Shown piece after piece: positions 1 through 8,502 of a stretch of DNA of 64,000 nucleotides; the first letter of the stretch is position 1; every line of letters starts with the position of its first letter. The translations under genes were made by a program, and so were the position numbers. The DNA is from Pseudomonas peli (lineage in GTDB: Bacteria > Pseudomonadota > Gammaproteobacteria > Pseudomonadales > Pseudomonadaceae): assembly GCF_900099645.1 (NCBI RefSeq), contig NZ_FMTL01000002.1:932334-996333 (forward strand), given 5' to 3'. Below the pieces are notes generated by a model. The model made no database searches and was not told where the DNA came from. It saw only the letters and a program-made list of their open reading frames with translations.

Positions 1-575
1 TCGAGCAGGAGTTCGACGGCCTGATCCCAGCCCTGAAAGTACGCAAGTTCGACGCCGTACTCTCTTCGATGAGCATCACCGAAGATCGCCTGAAATCGGT
101 TGATTTCAGCGGCAAGTACTACCAGACCCCAGGCAAGTTGGCGATGAAGGCCGGCACCGTGATCAACGACCCGCTGGTGGATCTGAAAGGCAAAAAAGTC
201 GGCGTACAGCGCGCCTCCACCTACGACCGCTACGCCACCGATATCTTCGCACCTGCCGGTGTCGAAATCGTGCGTTACAGCTCGCAGAACGAAGCCTTCC
301 TCGACCTGACCTCCGGTCGTTTGGACGCCACCTTTGCTGACGTCGTCAACATCGACGATGGCTTTATCAAGACTGACGCCGGTAAAGGCTTCGCCCTGGT
401 AGGCCCAGACTTCGCCGACGAGAAATACATCGGCATGGGCGCTGGTATTGCCGTGCGCAAGGGCGACAAGGCCCTGGCTGACAAAATCAGCGCTGCCATC
501 CTGGCCATCCGTGCCAACGGCAAGTACAAGGAAGTGCAGGACAAGTACTTCGACTTCAACGTCTACGGCGACTGA
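1..575 (+). CDS. aotJ: Arginine/ornithine ABC transporter periplasmic binding protein (5' end outside window)
   Basis: This is the C-terminal 190 residues of a family 3 periplasmic amino-acid binding protein; the first full codon is at base 3, so the reading frame enters from the left edge and the ATG at 69 is internal. The visible part includes the typical second-lobe sequence ending in a short C-terminal helix (KYFDFNVYGD). Family members bind arginine, ornithine or lysine in the periplasm and deliver them to an inner-membrane permease. The genes that follow (two permeases, a desuccinylase-like protein, an ATPase and an AraC regulator) match the aotJQMOP-argR order of P. aeruginosa, which supports arginine/ornithine as the substrate. 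That specificity is inferred from context; the ligand pocket is only partly visible. Confidence 0.9.
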   Translation, partial: EQEFDGLIPALKVRKFDAVLSSMSITEDRLKSVDFSGKYYQTPGKLAMKAGTVINDPLVDLKGKKVGVQRASTYDRYATDIFAPAGVEIVRYSSQNEAFLDLTSGRLDATFADVVNIDDGFIKTDAGKGFALVGPDFADEKYIGMGAGIAVRKGDKALADKISAAILAIRANGKYKEVQDKYFDFNVYGD

Positions 576-601
576 TTTTCCTGACCGCGTCGTCTTCACT
601 C

Positions 602-642
602 AAAGTGGCGCAAGCCCGCAGCCTGTAGGCCTGCGTCACTTT
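602..642 (+). promoter_or_regulatory. Intercistronic hairpin between aotJ and aotQ
   Basis: An imperfect inverted repeat lies 26 bases after the aotJ stop: arm 602-612 pairs with 632-642 with one mismatch, and the bases between can fold further. There is no T-tract. Such a stem between the binding-protein gene and the permease genes typically stabilises upstream mRNA, so that the binding protein is made in excess. That role is inference. Confidence 0.5.
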
Positions 643-692
643 CTTGTTGTGCTTCCTGGCGCCGCCTGGCGCTTGCATGAGGTAACCAGAGC

Positions 693-1382
693 ATGCTCAA
701 CGGCTACGGCTCGACAATTCTCGACGGTGCATGGCTCACCCTGATTCTGGCGCTGACCTCGATGGCCGTGGCCATTGTCTTGGGGCTGCTGGGCGCGGCG
801 TTTCGCCTGTCGCCGATCAAGTGGCTGGCGCTGCTGGGCGAAACCTACGCCACGGTGATCCGCGGGATTCCCGATCTGGTGCTGATCCTGCTGATCTTCT
901 ATGGCGGTCAGGACATGGTTAACCGTTTGGCGCCGATGCTCGGCTACGACGATTACATCGATATCAACCCCTTTATTGCTGGCGTGTTCACCATGGGTTT
1001 TATCTTTGGTGCTTACCTGTCGGAGACCTTCCGCGGCGCCTTTATGGCCATCCCCAAAGGGCAGGCTGAAGCAGGCGCGGCTTATGGCATGAATGGCATG
1101 CAGGTGTTCTTCCGCATCCTGGTGCCGCAGATGATTCGCTTCGCCATTCCTGGGTTCACCAACAACTGGCTGGTGTTGACCAAGGCTACCGCGCTGATTT
1201 CCGTGGTGGGTCTGCAGGACATGATGTTCAAGGCGAAAAGTGCCGCCGATGCCACCCGCGAGCCCTTCACCTTCTACTTGGCTGTAGCGGCCCTGTACCT
1301 GGTGCTGACCAGCGTGTCGCTGCTGGCTTTGCGTTACCTGGAAAAACGTTACTCGGTCGGCATTAAAGCCGCTGATCTGTAA
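693..1382 (+). CDS. aotQ: Arginine/ornithine ABC transporter permease (HisQ/AotQ type)
   Basis: This 229-residue polytopic inner-membrane protein belongs to the amino-acid (HisM/HisQ) permease family. Hydrophobic segments run from about residue 13 onward, and the cytoplasmic EAA loop that docks on the ATPase is visible around residues 124-142 (QAEAGAAYGMNGMQ). The ATG at 693 follows a GAGG-type ribosome site. It precedes a second permease by 15 bases, as expected for a heterodimeric channel. Length and order fit AotQ; the substrate call rests on the operon. It should form the transmembrane pore with the product of 1398-2096. Confidence 0.92.
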   Translation: MLNGYGSTILDGAWLTLILALTSMAVAIVLGLLGAAFRLSPIKWLALLGETYATVIRGIPDLVLILLIFYGGQDMVNRLAPMLGYDDYIDINPFIAGVFTMGFIFGAYLSETFRGAFMAIPKGQAEAGAAYGMNGMQVFFRILVPQMIRFAIPGFTNNWLVLTKATALISVVGLQDMMFKAKSAADATREPFTFYLAVAALYLVLTSVSLLALRYLEKRYSVGIKAADL

Positions 1383-1397
1383 GCGGGGAGCGCAGCG

Positions 1398-2096
1398 ATG
1401 ATTTTTGACTACACCGTAATCTGGGAAAACCTGCCGCTGTACATCAGCGGAGTGGGCGTCACCCTGAAAATTCTGCTGATTTCCCTGGCGTGCGGCTTGG
1501 CCTTGGCCATTCCTTTGGGCTTGATGCGCGTTTCCAAGTCGCCTCTGGTCAACTTTCCAGCTTGGCTGTACACCTACGTGATTCGCGGTACCCCCATGCT
1601 GGTGCAGCTGTTTCTCATCTATTACGGCCTGGCGCAGTTCGAGGCCGTCCGTGAGAGCGTGTTGTGGCCGTACTTCTCCAGCGCCACCTTCTGCGCCTGC
1701 CTGGCGTTTGCCATCAACACCAGTGCCTATAGCGCGGAGATTCTCGCCGGCAGCCTGAAAGCCACGCCGCATGGCGAGATTGAAGCCGCCAAGGCCATGG
1801 GTATGTCGCGTTTCAAACTGTACCGCCGCATCCTGCTGCCGTCGGCCCTGCGCCGCGCACTGCCGCAGTACAGCAACGAAGTGATCATGATGCTGCACAC
1901 CACGTCGCTGGCCTCGATCGTCACCCTGATCGACATCACCGGCGCAGCACGTACCGTCAGCTCGCAGTATTACCTGCCGTTCGAGGCGTTTATCACTGCC
2001 GGCCTGTTCTACCTGTGCCTGACCTTTATCCTCGTACGCCTGTTCAAGCTGGCCGAACGCCGCTGGCTGGCTTACCTGGCCCCGCGTAAGGCCTGA
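1398..2096 (+). CDS. aotM: Arginine/ornithine ABC transporter permease (HisM/AotM type)
   Basis: This is the second permease subunit, 232 residues, with the same fold as its neighbour. An EAA loop is visible at about residues 127-145 (EIEAAKAMGMSRFKLYRRI). The start has a GGGAG ribosome site 11 bases upstream. The gene sits between the first permease and the aotO-like gene, with only 10 bases before the latter, so it is transcribed with them. The paired permeases, single ATPase and upstream binding protein form a complete polar amino-acid importer. Nothing in the protein looks truncated. Confidence 0.92.
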   Translation: MIFDYTVIWENLPLYISGVGVTLKILLISLACGLALAIPLGLMRVSKSPLVNFPAWLYTYVIRGTPMLVQLFLIYYGLAQFEAVRESVLWPYFSSATFCACLAFAINTSAYSAEILAGSLKATPHGEIEAAKAMGMSRFKLYRRILLPSALRRALPQYSNEVIMMLHTTSLASIVTLIDITGAARTVSSQYYLPFEAFITAGLFYLCLTFILVRLFKLAERRWLAYLAPRKA

Positions 2097-2106
2097 GGAA
2101 GAGAGC

Positions 2107-3219
2107 ATGCAGCGTATCGATCATCCACTGCCCTGGGGCTGCCCCGGCACCGAACGCCACGTGAGCGTATTCCGTTTCGGTCATGGGCCGTGCAAGGCCT
2201 ACATTCAGGCCTCGCTGCATGCTGACGAACTGCCTGGGATGCGCGTGGCGGTGGAACTCAAGCGCCGCTTGCGTCAACTGGAAGCCCAGGGGCGGCTGAC
2301 TGGGGTGGTAGAGCTGGTGCCGGTGGCTAACCCGATTGGTTTGGGGCAGATGTTCCAGGCGACCCATCAGGGCCGTTTTGAAATGGCCAGCGGGAAGAAC
2401 TTCAACCGCGACTTTTTTGCTTTGGCCGCTGCCATCGCGCCGGCGCTGGAAGGCTGCCTGGGCAGTGATGGCCCGAGCAATGTGCGGCTGATTCGCGCCG
2501 CCATGCAAGCTGCGTTGGAAGCCTTGCCACCCGCCGGATCAGAACTGCAAGGCATGCAGCGATTGTTGCTAAAACATGCCTGCGATGCCGATGTGGTGCT
2601 TGATCTGCATTGTGATTTTGATGCCGCAGTGCATCTATACCTGCTGCCACAACAGTGGCCGCAACTGCGCTCGCTGGCTGCACGCCTGCAGGCCGGGGCG
2701 GCGCTGACCGTCGAGGATTCCGGCGGCAGTTCATTCGATGAAGCCTGCGCTTTGCCTTGGGTTCACTTAGCCCGGCATTTCCCCCAGGCCGCTCTGCCGC
2801 TGGCTTGTCTAGCAGTAACCGTTGAGCTGGGCGGCATGGCCGATACTGGCAAACCAGAAGCCGAAGCCAGCGCCGAAAGCATTTTGGCGTTCCTTGCCGA
2901 GCAGGGCCTGATTGCCGGTGACTGGCCGCCAGCACCCGCTGAAAACTGCGATGCCACGCCATTTGATGGCGCGCAATACGCCTATGCCCCGCATGCTGGG
3001 GTGGTGAGTTTTCTGCAACCGGTGGGGGCGTGGGTTAAGGCCGGCGATCCATTGTTTGAAGTGATCGATCCGTTGGACGATCGCCACACAACTGTCTGTG
3101 CCGTTACAGATGGTGTGCTCTATGCGCGCGAGCGGTTGCGTTTTGCTCAGCCCGGTTTGTGGCTGGCTAAAGTGGCCGGTCGTACCCCTATTCGCCAGGG
3201 TCGCTTGCTCAGCGACTGA
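2107..3219 (+). CDS. aotO: AstE/AspA-family zinc carboxypeptidase-like protein (AotO)
   Basis: This 370-residue protein belongs to the succinylglutamate desuccinylase/aspartoacylase family (M14-like). The zinc ligands expected in the family are visible as H38-x2-E41 (SLHADELPG) and H168 (VVLDLHCDF), so the metal site looks intact. The C-terminal part (about 290-360) resembles the small beta domain of the family. In P. aeruginosa aotO lies inside the aot operon but, as I recall, is not needed for transport; its substrate is unknown to me. It is presumably an N-acyl amino-acid or arginine-derivative amidohydrolase, which is inference from family and context. GAGGAAG before the ATG is a good ribosome site. 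Confidence 0.85.
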   Translation: MQRIDHPLPWGCPGTERHVSVFRFGHGPCKAYIQASLHADELPGMRVAVELKRRLRQLEAQGRLTGVVELVPVANPIGLGQMFQATHQGRFEMASGKNFNRDFFALAAAIAPALEGCLGSDGPSNVRLIRAAMQAALEALPPAGSELQGMQRLLLKHACDADVVLDLHCDFDAAVHLYLLPQQWPQLRSLAARLQAGAALTVEDSGGSSFDEACALPWVHLARHFPQAALPLACLAVTVELGGMADTGKPEAEASAESILAFLAEQGLIAGDWPPAPAENCDATPFDGAQYAYAPHAGVVSFLQPVGAWVKAGDPLFEVIDPLDDRHTTVCAVTDGVLYARERLRFAQPGLWLAKVAGRTPIRQGRLLSD

Positions 3220-3228
3220 TTCAAGAGA

Positions 3229-4002
3229 GTGGAAACCATGTACAAACTTGAAGTTCAGGATCTGCACAAGCGCTACGGCAGCCATGAAGTATTGAAGGGC
3301 GTGTCACTGGCGGCCAAGGCCGGCGATGTGATCAGCATCATCGGCTCCAGCGGCTCGGGCAAGAGTACCTTCCTGCGTTGCATCAACCTGCTGGAACAGC
3401 CCCACGGTGGCAAAATTCTGCTCAACAACGAAGAGCTGAAACTGGTTGCCAACAAAGACGGTGGCCTGAAAGCCGCTGATCCCAAGCAGCTGCAGCGTAT
3501 GCGTTCGCGCCTGTCCATGGTGTTTCAGCACTTCAACCTGTGGTCGCACATGAGCGCCCTGGAAAACGTCATGGAAGCCCCGGTGCACGTGCTTGGCATG
3601 AGCAAGAAGGAAGCCCTGGAAAAGGCCGAGCACTACCTGAACAAAGTTGGCGTGGCTCATCGTAAAGATGCCTATCCGGCGCACATGAGCGGCGGCGAGC
3701 AGCAGCGTGTAGCGATTGCCCGCGCCCTGGCCATGGAACCTGAGGTGATGCTGTTTGATGAGCCGACCTCGGCGCTGGACCCGGAACTGGTGGGTGAAGT
3801 GCTGAAAGTCATGCAGGATCTGGCGCAGGAAGGCCGCACCATGGTCGTGGTGACCCACGAAATGGGCTTTGCCCGTGAAGTCTCCAACCAGTTGGTGTTC
3901 CTCCACAAAGGTGTGGTGGAAGAGTGCGGCTGCCCGAGAGAAGTGTTGGCCAATCCGCAATCCGAGCGCTTACAGCAGTTCCTCTCTGGCAGTCTCAAAT
4001 AA
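3229..4002 (+). CDS. aotP: Arginine/ornithine ABC transporter ATP-binding protein
   Basis: This is the 257-residue ATPase of the polar amino-acid importer. It has the Walker A loop GSSGSGKST (36-44), a Q-loop in VFQHFN, the ABC signature SGGEQQ (151-156) and Walker B VMLFDE (170-175), followed by the D-loop SALD and the switch histidine in VVVTHE. It begins 9 bases after aotO and should couple ATP hydrolysis to the two permeases upstream. All catalytic motifs are intact. The family (HisP/GlnQ type) is certain; arginine/ornithine specificity comes from the operon. Confidence 0.95.
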   Translation: METMYKLEVQDLHKRYGSHEVLKGVSLAAKAGDVISIIGSSGSGKSTFLRCINLLEQPHGGKILLNNEELKLVANKDGGLKAADPKQLQRMRSRLSMVFQHFNLWSHMSALENVMEAPVHVLGMSKKEALEKAEHYLNKVGVAHRKDAYPAHMSGGEQQRVAIARALAMEPEVMLFDEPTSALDPELVGEVLKVMQDLAQEGRTMVVVTHEMGFAREVSNQLVFLHKGVVEECGCPREVLANPQSERLQQFLSGSLK

Positions 4003-4069
4003 CCCGCGGCAACATCTGCACGCACCCACGCTATGCCCATAATCGCCAACAGAGCCTAAACTGCCCCCC

Positions 4070-5050
4070 ATGAATGCGCACCGAATTGGCTTCCTGCTTT
4101 GGCCCACCACCAAGCCCCTGACCCTGGCTTTGGCGGAAGAAGCGCTGCGCGTTGCCCAGCGCGTCCACCCCGAGGTGGTCTATGAGCTGGTGTTCTTGCA
4201 GGCCGAAGCGCCGCTTGAGGGCGCGTGGCGGCTACCGGGGGAATCCTGGGTGGGCAAGCTGGAAGGCTGCCAGAAGCTTTTTCTGCTGGCCGATGAACCA
4301 CCAGGACCGATGCCCGCAGCGCTTTCCGGCGCGCTCAAGCAGCTGGTGCGCGGCGGCTGCGTGATCGGTGCGATTGCCGCCGGGGTTTATCCGCTGGCGC
4401 AGCTGGGCCTGCTCGATGGCTACCGTGCTTCGGTGCACTGGCGCTGGCAGGATGATTTCACTGAACGCTTCCCCAAGGTCATCGCCACCAGCCATCTGTT
4501 CGACTGGGACCGTGATCGCTTGACCGCCTGTGGCGGCCTGGCCGTGCTTGATCTGCTGCTGGCCTTGTTGGCCCGTGACCACGGTGCCGAATTGGCCGGT
4601 GCGGTATCCGAAGAGTTGGTAGTCGAGCGTATCCGCGAAGGTGGCGAGCGCCAGCGTATTCCGTTGCAGAACCGTCTGGGCTCCAGCCACCCCAAGCTGA
4701 CTCAGGCCGTGTTGCTGATGGAAGCCAATATTGAAGAGCCGCTGACCACCGACGAAATCGCCCAGCATGTCTGCGTATCGCGCCGCCAGCTGGAACGGAT
4801 CTTCAAGCAGTACCTCAATCGCGTCCCCAGCCAGTACTACCTGGAACTGCGTCTAAACAAGGCGCGCCAGTTGCTGATGCAGACCAGCAAATCGATCATC
4901 CAGATCGGCCTGTCCTGCGGCTTTTCTTCCGGCCCGCATTTCTCCAGCGCCTACCGCAACTTCTTTGGCGCCACCCCGCGCGAAGACCGCAACCAGCGCC
5001 GCAGCAACAGCCCCTTTGAGCTGACTTCGACGCCAATTGAACGTGGCTGA
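4070..5050 (+). CDS. argR: ArgR, AraC-family arginine-responsive regulator
   Basis: This 326-residue regulator has an N-terminal DJ-1/PfpI (glutamine amidotransferase-like) sensor domain (about 5-190) and a C-terminal AraC helix-turn-helix domain (about 215-315; LTTDEIAQHVCVSRRQLERI and IGLSCGFSSGPHFSSAYR). This architecture and the position after aotP match the Pseudomonas ArgR, which activates aot and arginine catabolic genes and represses biosynthetic ones when arginine is bound. It is unrelated to the E. coli hexameric ArgR. The ATG lacks an obvious strong ribosome site. A bidirectional terminator follows. Confidence 0.9.
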   Translation: MNAHRIGFLLWPTTKPLTLALAEEALRVAQRVHPEVVYELVFLQAEAPLEGAWRLPGESWVGKLEGCQKLFLLADEPPGPMPAALSGALKQLVRGGCVIGAIAAGVYPLAQLGLLDGYRASVHWRWQDDFTERFPKVIATSHLFDWDRDRLTACGGLAVLDLLLALLARDHGAELAGAVSEELVVERIREGGERQRIPLQNRLGSSHPKLTQAVLLMEANIEEPLTTDEIAQHVCVSRRQLERIFKQYLNRVPSQYYLELRLNKARQLLMQTSKSIIQIGLSCGFSSGPHFSSAYRNFFGATPREDRNQRRSNSPFELTSTPIERG

Positions 5051-5067
5051 GTTAATTGAGAACGCAT

Positions 5068-5096
5068 AAAAAAACCGCAGCTCGCTGCGGTTTTTT
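5068..5096. terminator. Bidirectional terminator between argR and the K+ channel gene
   Basis: A stem CCGCAG/CTGCGG (5075-5080 and 5085-5090) with a CTCG loop is flanked by an A-run on the left and a T-run on the right, so it can end both the plus-strand aot-argR transcript and the converging minus-strand channel transcript. Confidence 0.9.
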
Positions 5097-5107
5097 ATTG
5101 GCCAAGA

Positions 5108-5935
5108 TTACTCAGGTTTGTCGACCTGCCGCGGAAACAGCGGGTTGCCGCAGCGAGTGCAGAAGGCAGCGCCGTGTTCGTGGGTGTTTTTCGCGCAGCT
5201 TGGGCAGTCGTGAATCAGTTCGTCGCCGCCGCGCATGGCGTTAGCCAATTCGGCGGTGAAGATGCCGGTCGGCACGGCGATGATCGAGTAACCGGTGATC
5301 ATCACCAGGGTCGACAGCGCCTGGCCCAGCGGGGTTTTCGGCACGATATCGCCGAAGCCGACAGTGGTCAGGGTAACCACGGCCCAGTAGATGCCCTTGG
5401 GGATGCTGGTAAAACCGTGCGCGGGGCCTTCGATCACGTACATCAGGGTGCCGAACACCGTAACCATAGTGGCGATGCAGGCGAAGAACACGATGATCTT
5501 CTGCTTGCTGCCGCGCAGCGCGGTGAGCAGGAAGTTGGCTTGGCGCAGATAGGGGCTGAGCTTGAGCACGCGGAACACCCGCAGCATGCGGATCACCCGA
5601 ATGATCAGCAGGTACTGGGCGTCGGCGTAGAACAGAGCGAGGATGCCCGGCAGGATCGCCAGCAAGTCAATCAGGCCGAAGAAGCTGAAAGCGTAGCGCA
5701 GCGGTTTTGGCGAGCAGTACAGGCGCACCACGTATTCGATGGCGAACAGCGCAGTGAAGCCCCATTCAATGCCTGCCAGCAGAGGCGCGTACTGGCTGTG
5801 CACGCTGTCGATGCTGTCAAGCATCACCACCACCAGACTGGCCATAATGGTCAGCAGCAGGTAACGGTCGAAGCGCTGACCGGCTGGGGTGTCGGTGTGG
5901 AAGATGATGCTGTACAGCTTTTGCCGCGTGTCCAT
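5108..5935 (-). CDS. Voltage-gated-type potassium channel with C-terminal zinc ribbon
   Basis: This 275-residue channel has six transmembrane segments. The S4-like helix carries regularly spaced arginines (R113, R116, R119, R122), and the pore loop contains the K+ selectivity filter TVGFGD (191-196) before S6. After S6 the tail holds two CxxC pairs (C244/C247 and C259/C262), a zinc-ribbon-like module that is not part of the usual Kv core. It is expected to conduct K+ across the inner membrane. P. aeruginosa also has a potassium channel near its pyk-gcl operon, so the position looks conserved. No operon partner is apparent. The regulatory meaning of the zinc ribbon is unknown. Confidence 0.88.
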   Translation of the reverse strand: MDTRQKLYSIIFHTDTPAGQRFDRYLLLTIMASLVVVMLDSIDSVHSQYAPLLAGIEWGFTALFAIEYVVRLYCSPKPLRYAFSFFGLIDLLAILPGILALFYADAQYLLIIRVIRMLRVFRVLKLSPYLRQANFLLTALRGSKQKIIVFFACIATMVTVFGTLMYVIEGPAHGFTSIPKGIYWAVVTLTTVGFGDIVPKTPLGQALSTLVMITGYSIIAVPTGIFTAELANAMRGGDELIHDCPSCAKNTHEHGAAFCTRCGNPLFPRQVDKPE

Positions 5936-5991
5936 GGTGTTCTGGCTGCTCCGTTTGCGGTGCTCGCTGATAACGCGAACAGACAGTCAGC

Positions 5992-6945
5992 CTAGGGAGT
6001 TTTATCCCGCTGATGCAAGCCTTTGCCCTTATTAGGCGGCAGTGGTGTGCAGTCGGCCGCAGCTTTGTGCAGCAGACGCTGGGTGGCACTTACCAGCCAG
6101 CAGGTGAGGATAAATGGCATGGTCAGGGCTGGCAGACCCAGTGCGCTGAAGCCGGGTTGCAGCACCAGCGCCAGAGCGATGCCAAGGGCCGGTAACCAAG
6201 GGCGGCGATGCACCTGGCTGAGGGCGATGGCCGCCAGCGCTGCGTTATAGCCATACAGACCGGTCAGCGCACTGTGCTGGGGTAAGCCCTGATACAGCGC
6301 CAGAGCCAGGCCACCAGTGGAGCCGAGCAGCGCCCAGCTGGCCGCGCGGCGATCCGCCAGCAACAGGCCGATTAGCAGAAAAACGCCGGCCAACGGCTGT
6401 TCGAGAAAAATCACCTGCCCCAAGCCGCGTGCCATGGCGATCAGACTGGCCCACCAGTCGAGTGGTTGCGCCGGGCTTGCTACGGCCGGCTGCAACTCCA
6501 GCTGCAGGACCGGAGCCAGCCACAACAGCAGCCAGCTCAAGCCGACAAAGGGGAAGGTGAAAGCTGGTAGCCACTGACGCTCGCGCATGCGCTGCATCCA
6601 TGCGGCCAGCAGCAGGCTGGAAGCTCCGGAGCTGACGATGATCAGCAGCGGTAGCAACGCCGACCAGGCAAATTGCAGGCTGATCAGCATGCCCAGCAGA
6701 ACCCCGTTGTAGCCATACAAACCGAGATCGATATCGGCTTTGGCATAACCACGACGCTGCGCCGTCAGCGTGCTGCTAAGGCAGCCGAGTAGGGCACCGC
6801 CGAGCAGCTGCGGCGCGCCGATGGCAATCGCCAACAGCACCAGCAAGCCGCAGCCGGGGTTGGCTTGCAAAAAAATTTGGCTAAAGCCGTTAAGCAGGGC
6901 GCGAGAGCCTTGCAAGGCGTGGGGGGCGAGCGGTAATGGCGACAT
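5992..6945 (-). CDS. Urea transporter (UT family)
   Basis: This 317-residue hydrophobic protein has the internal twofold repeat of the urea transporter family; the repeated element GLYGYNG/LYGYNAAL appears in both halves (around residues 77-83 and 228-236). I chose the ATG at 6945 because residues encoded upstream of it are charged, unlike a membrane protein, and would overlap the pyk terminator. UT proteins are urea-selective channels. Two reactions of the purine pathway in this window (allantoicase and ureidoglycolate lyase) release urea, which gives a possible reason for its presence here; urease genes are not in the window. Its promoter must lie in the short gap after the pyk terminator. 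Confidence 0.8.
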   Translation of the reverse strand: MSPLPLAPHALQGSRALLNGFSQIFLQANPGCGLLVLLAIAIGAPQLLGGALLGCLSSTLTAQRRGYAKADIDLGLYGYNGVLLGMLISLQFAWSALLPLLIIVSSGASSLLLAAWMQRMRERQWLPAFTFPFVGLSWLLLWLAPVLQLELQPAVASPAQPLDWWASLIAMARGLGQVIFLEQPLAGVFLLIGLLLADRRAASWALLGSTGGLALALYQGLPQHSALTGLYGYNAALAAIALSQVHRRPWLPALGIALALVLQPGFSALGLPALTMPFILTCWLVSATQRLLHKAAADCTPLPPNKGKGLHQRDKTP

Positions 6946-6980
6946 GCAGACGAACCTGAGTAGACGATCACCAGGGGCCA

Positions 6981-7017
6981 TAAAAAGAGGCACCCACCGC
7001 GGGAACAGTGGGTGCCT
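6981..7017 (-). terminator. Terminator of the gcl-pyk operon
   Basis: A 10-bp stem (6988-6997 with 7008-7017; AGGCACCCAC/GTGGGTGCCT) is followed, on the minus strand, by a T-rich tract. It lies 70 bases after the pyk stop and separates pyk from the urea transporter gene. Confidence 0.88.
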
Positions 7018-7086
7018 ACAAAACTGGCAAAGCCAGCGTGGGAGTTGCGTTTGCGGCGGGTGCTGGCGACCCACCGCAGAACTGGA

Positions 7087-8502
7087 TCAGTGGAGGATTT
7101 CGATACGCAGGCTGTTGGTGCTGCCCGGTTGGCCGAACGGCTCGCCGGCGGTAATCACCACGGTATCGCCGGTTTTCGCCAGCCCGGCTGAGCGGGCGGT
7201 TTCCAGGGCAGTGCGGGTGACTTCCTCAACCTTGTGCAGGCGCTCGTTGACCACCGAGTAGACGCCCCAGGCCACGCTCAGACGTCGCGCGGTGTCCAGG
7301 CTCGGCGTCAGGCTGAGGATCGGCGCTTTCGGCCGCTCGCGCGAGGCGCGCAGGCTGGAGTTGCCCGACTCGGTGTAGTTGACCAGAACGGCCACCGGCA
7401 GGATGGTGCTGATGCGGCGGATCGCGCAGCTGATCGCATCCGAGGCGGTGGCTTCGGCCTGCGGGCGGCTGACGTCGAGCTGGGCCTGGAAGTCCGGGCC
7501 GTTTTCCACCTGGCGGATGATCTTGCTCATCATCTGCACAGCTTCCAGCGGGTAGTCGCCGGAGGCGGTTTCCGCTGACAGCATCACCGCATCGGCACCT
7601 TCGGCCACGGCGTTGGCCACGTCGGTGACCTCGGCGCGGGTCGGCGCAGGGGAGAAACGCATGGATTCGAGCATCTGTGTGGCCACCACCACCGGCTTAC
7701 CGAGCTGGCGGCAGGTGCGGATGATGTCCCGCTGGATGCGCGGCACGTTCTCGGCCGGCACTTCCACGCCGAGGTCGCCACGGGCGACCATGATCGCGTC
7801 GCACAGCTGGGTGATCGCTTCCAGGTGAATCACCGCAGACGGCTTCTCGATCTTGGCCATCAGGAAGGCGCGATCACCGATCAGCTGACGGGCTTCGACA
7901 ATGTCTTCCGGGCGCTGCACAAACGACAGCGCGACCCAATCCACACCCAGCTCCAGGCCGAAGCTCAGGTCGCGGCGGTCCTTCTCGGTCAGCGGGCTCA
8001 GTTGCAGCACGGCTTCCGGCACGTTGACGCCCTTGCGGTCGGACAGCTCACCACCGGCGATCACTTCGGTGATCACCGCATCGCTGTGCTTGGCGGTGAC
8101 CTGCAGGCGCAGGCGGCCATCGTCGAGCAGCAGGCTCATGCCCGGCTGCAGCGCTTCGATGATTTCCGGGTGGGGCAGGTTGACCCGATTGACGTCGCCA
8201 GGGGTGCTGTCGAGGTCCAGGCGCAGGGTCTGACCGCGTTGCAGGTTGACCTTGCCCTCGGCAAAACGGCCGACGCGCAACTTCGGCCCTTGCAGGTCCA
8301 TGAGGATGCCGATCGGGGTGTTCAGCTGCTGCTCGACTTCACGCACCCAGTCGAAGCGCTGGGCGTGGTCGGCGTGTTCGCCGTGGCTGAAGTTGAGGCG
8401 GAACAGGTTGACCCCGGCCTCCACCAGCTGGCGGATGTCGTCGATGGTTTTGATCGCTGGGCCAAGGGTGGCGAGGATTTTTACTTTCTTGTCGGCGTTC
8501 AT
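7087..8502 (-). CDS. pyk: Pyruvate kinase
   Basis: This 471-residue pyruvate kinase converts PEP and ADP to pyruvate and ATP. Family motifs are present: the N-terminal NFSHG, MDLQGPKLRVG in the catalytic barrel, the signature MAKIEKPSAV and the metal-binding MVARGDLGVE, followed by the regulatory C domain. Its start overlaps the ttuD stop (ATGA), so translation is probably coupled. It is the last gene of gcl-hyi-glxR-ttuD-pyk, where it would draw off PEP formed from glycerate by way of enolase. Pseudomonas usually also has a second isozyme (pykA); the operon position favours the one called pykF in P. aeruginosa. Confidence 0.95.
   Translation of the reverse strand: MNADKKVKILATLGPAIKTIDDIRQLVEAGVNLFRLNFSHGEHADHAQRFDWVREVEQQLNTPIGILMDLQGPKLRVGRFAEGKVNLQRGQTLRLDLDSTPGDVNRVNLPHPEIIEALQPGMSLLLDDGRLRLQVTAKHSDAVITEVIAGGELSDRKGVNVPEAVLQLSPLTEKDRRDLSFGLELGVDWVALSFVQRPEDIVEARQLIGDRAFLMAKIEKPSAVIHLEAITQLCDAIMVARGDLGVEVPAENVPRIQRDIIRTCRQLGKPVVVATQMLESMRFSPAPTRAEVTDVANAVAEGADAVMLSAETASGDYPLEAVQMMSKIIRQVENGPDFQAQLDVSRPQAEATASDAISCAIRRISTILPVAVLVNYTESGNSSLRASRERPKAPILSLTPSLDTARRLSVAWGVYSVVNERLHKVEEVTRTALETARSAGLAKTGDTVVITAGEPFGQPGSTNSLRIEILH

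Noticed and set aside
636..2108. 490-codon minus-strand frame over aotQ and aotM
   Set aside because: It is the mirror of two clear permease genes; its product is rich in Gln, His, Arg and Gly with no domain, the usual antisense artefact in GC-rich DNA.
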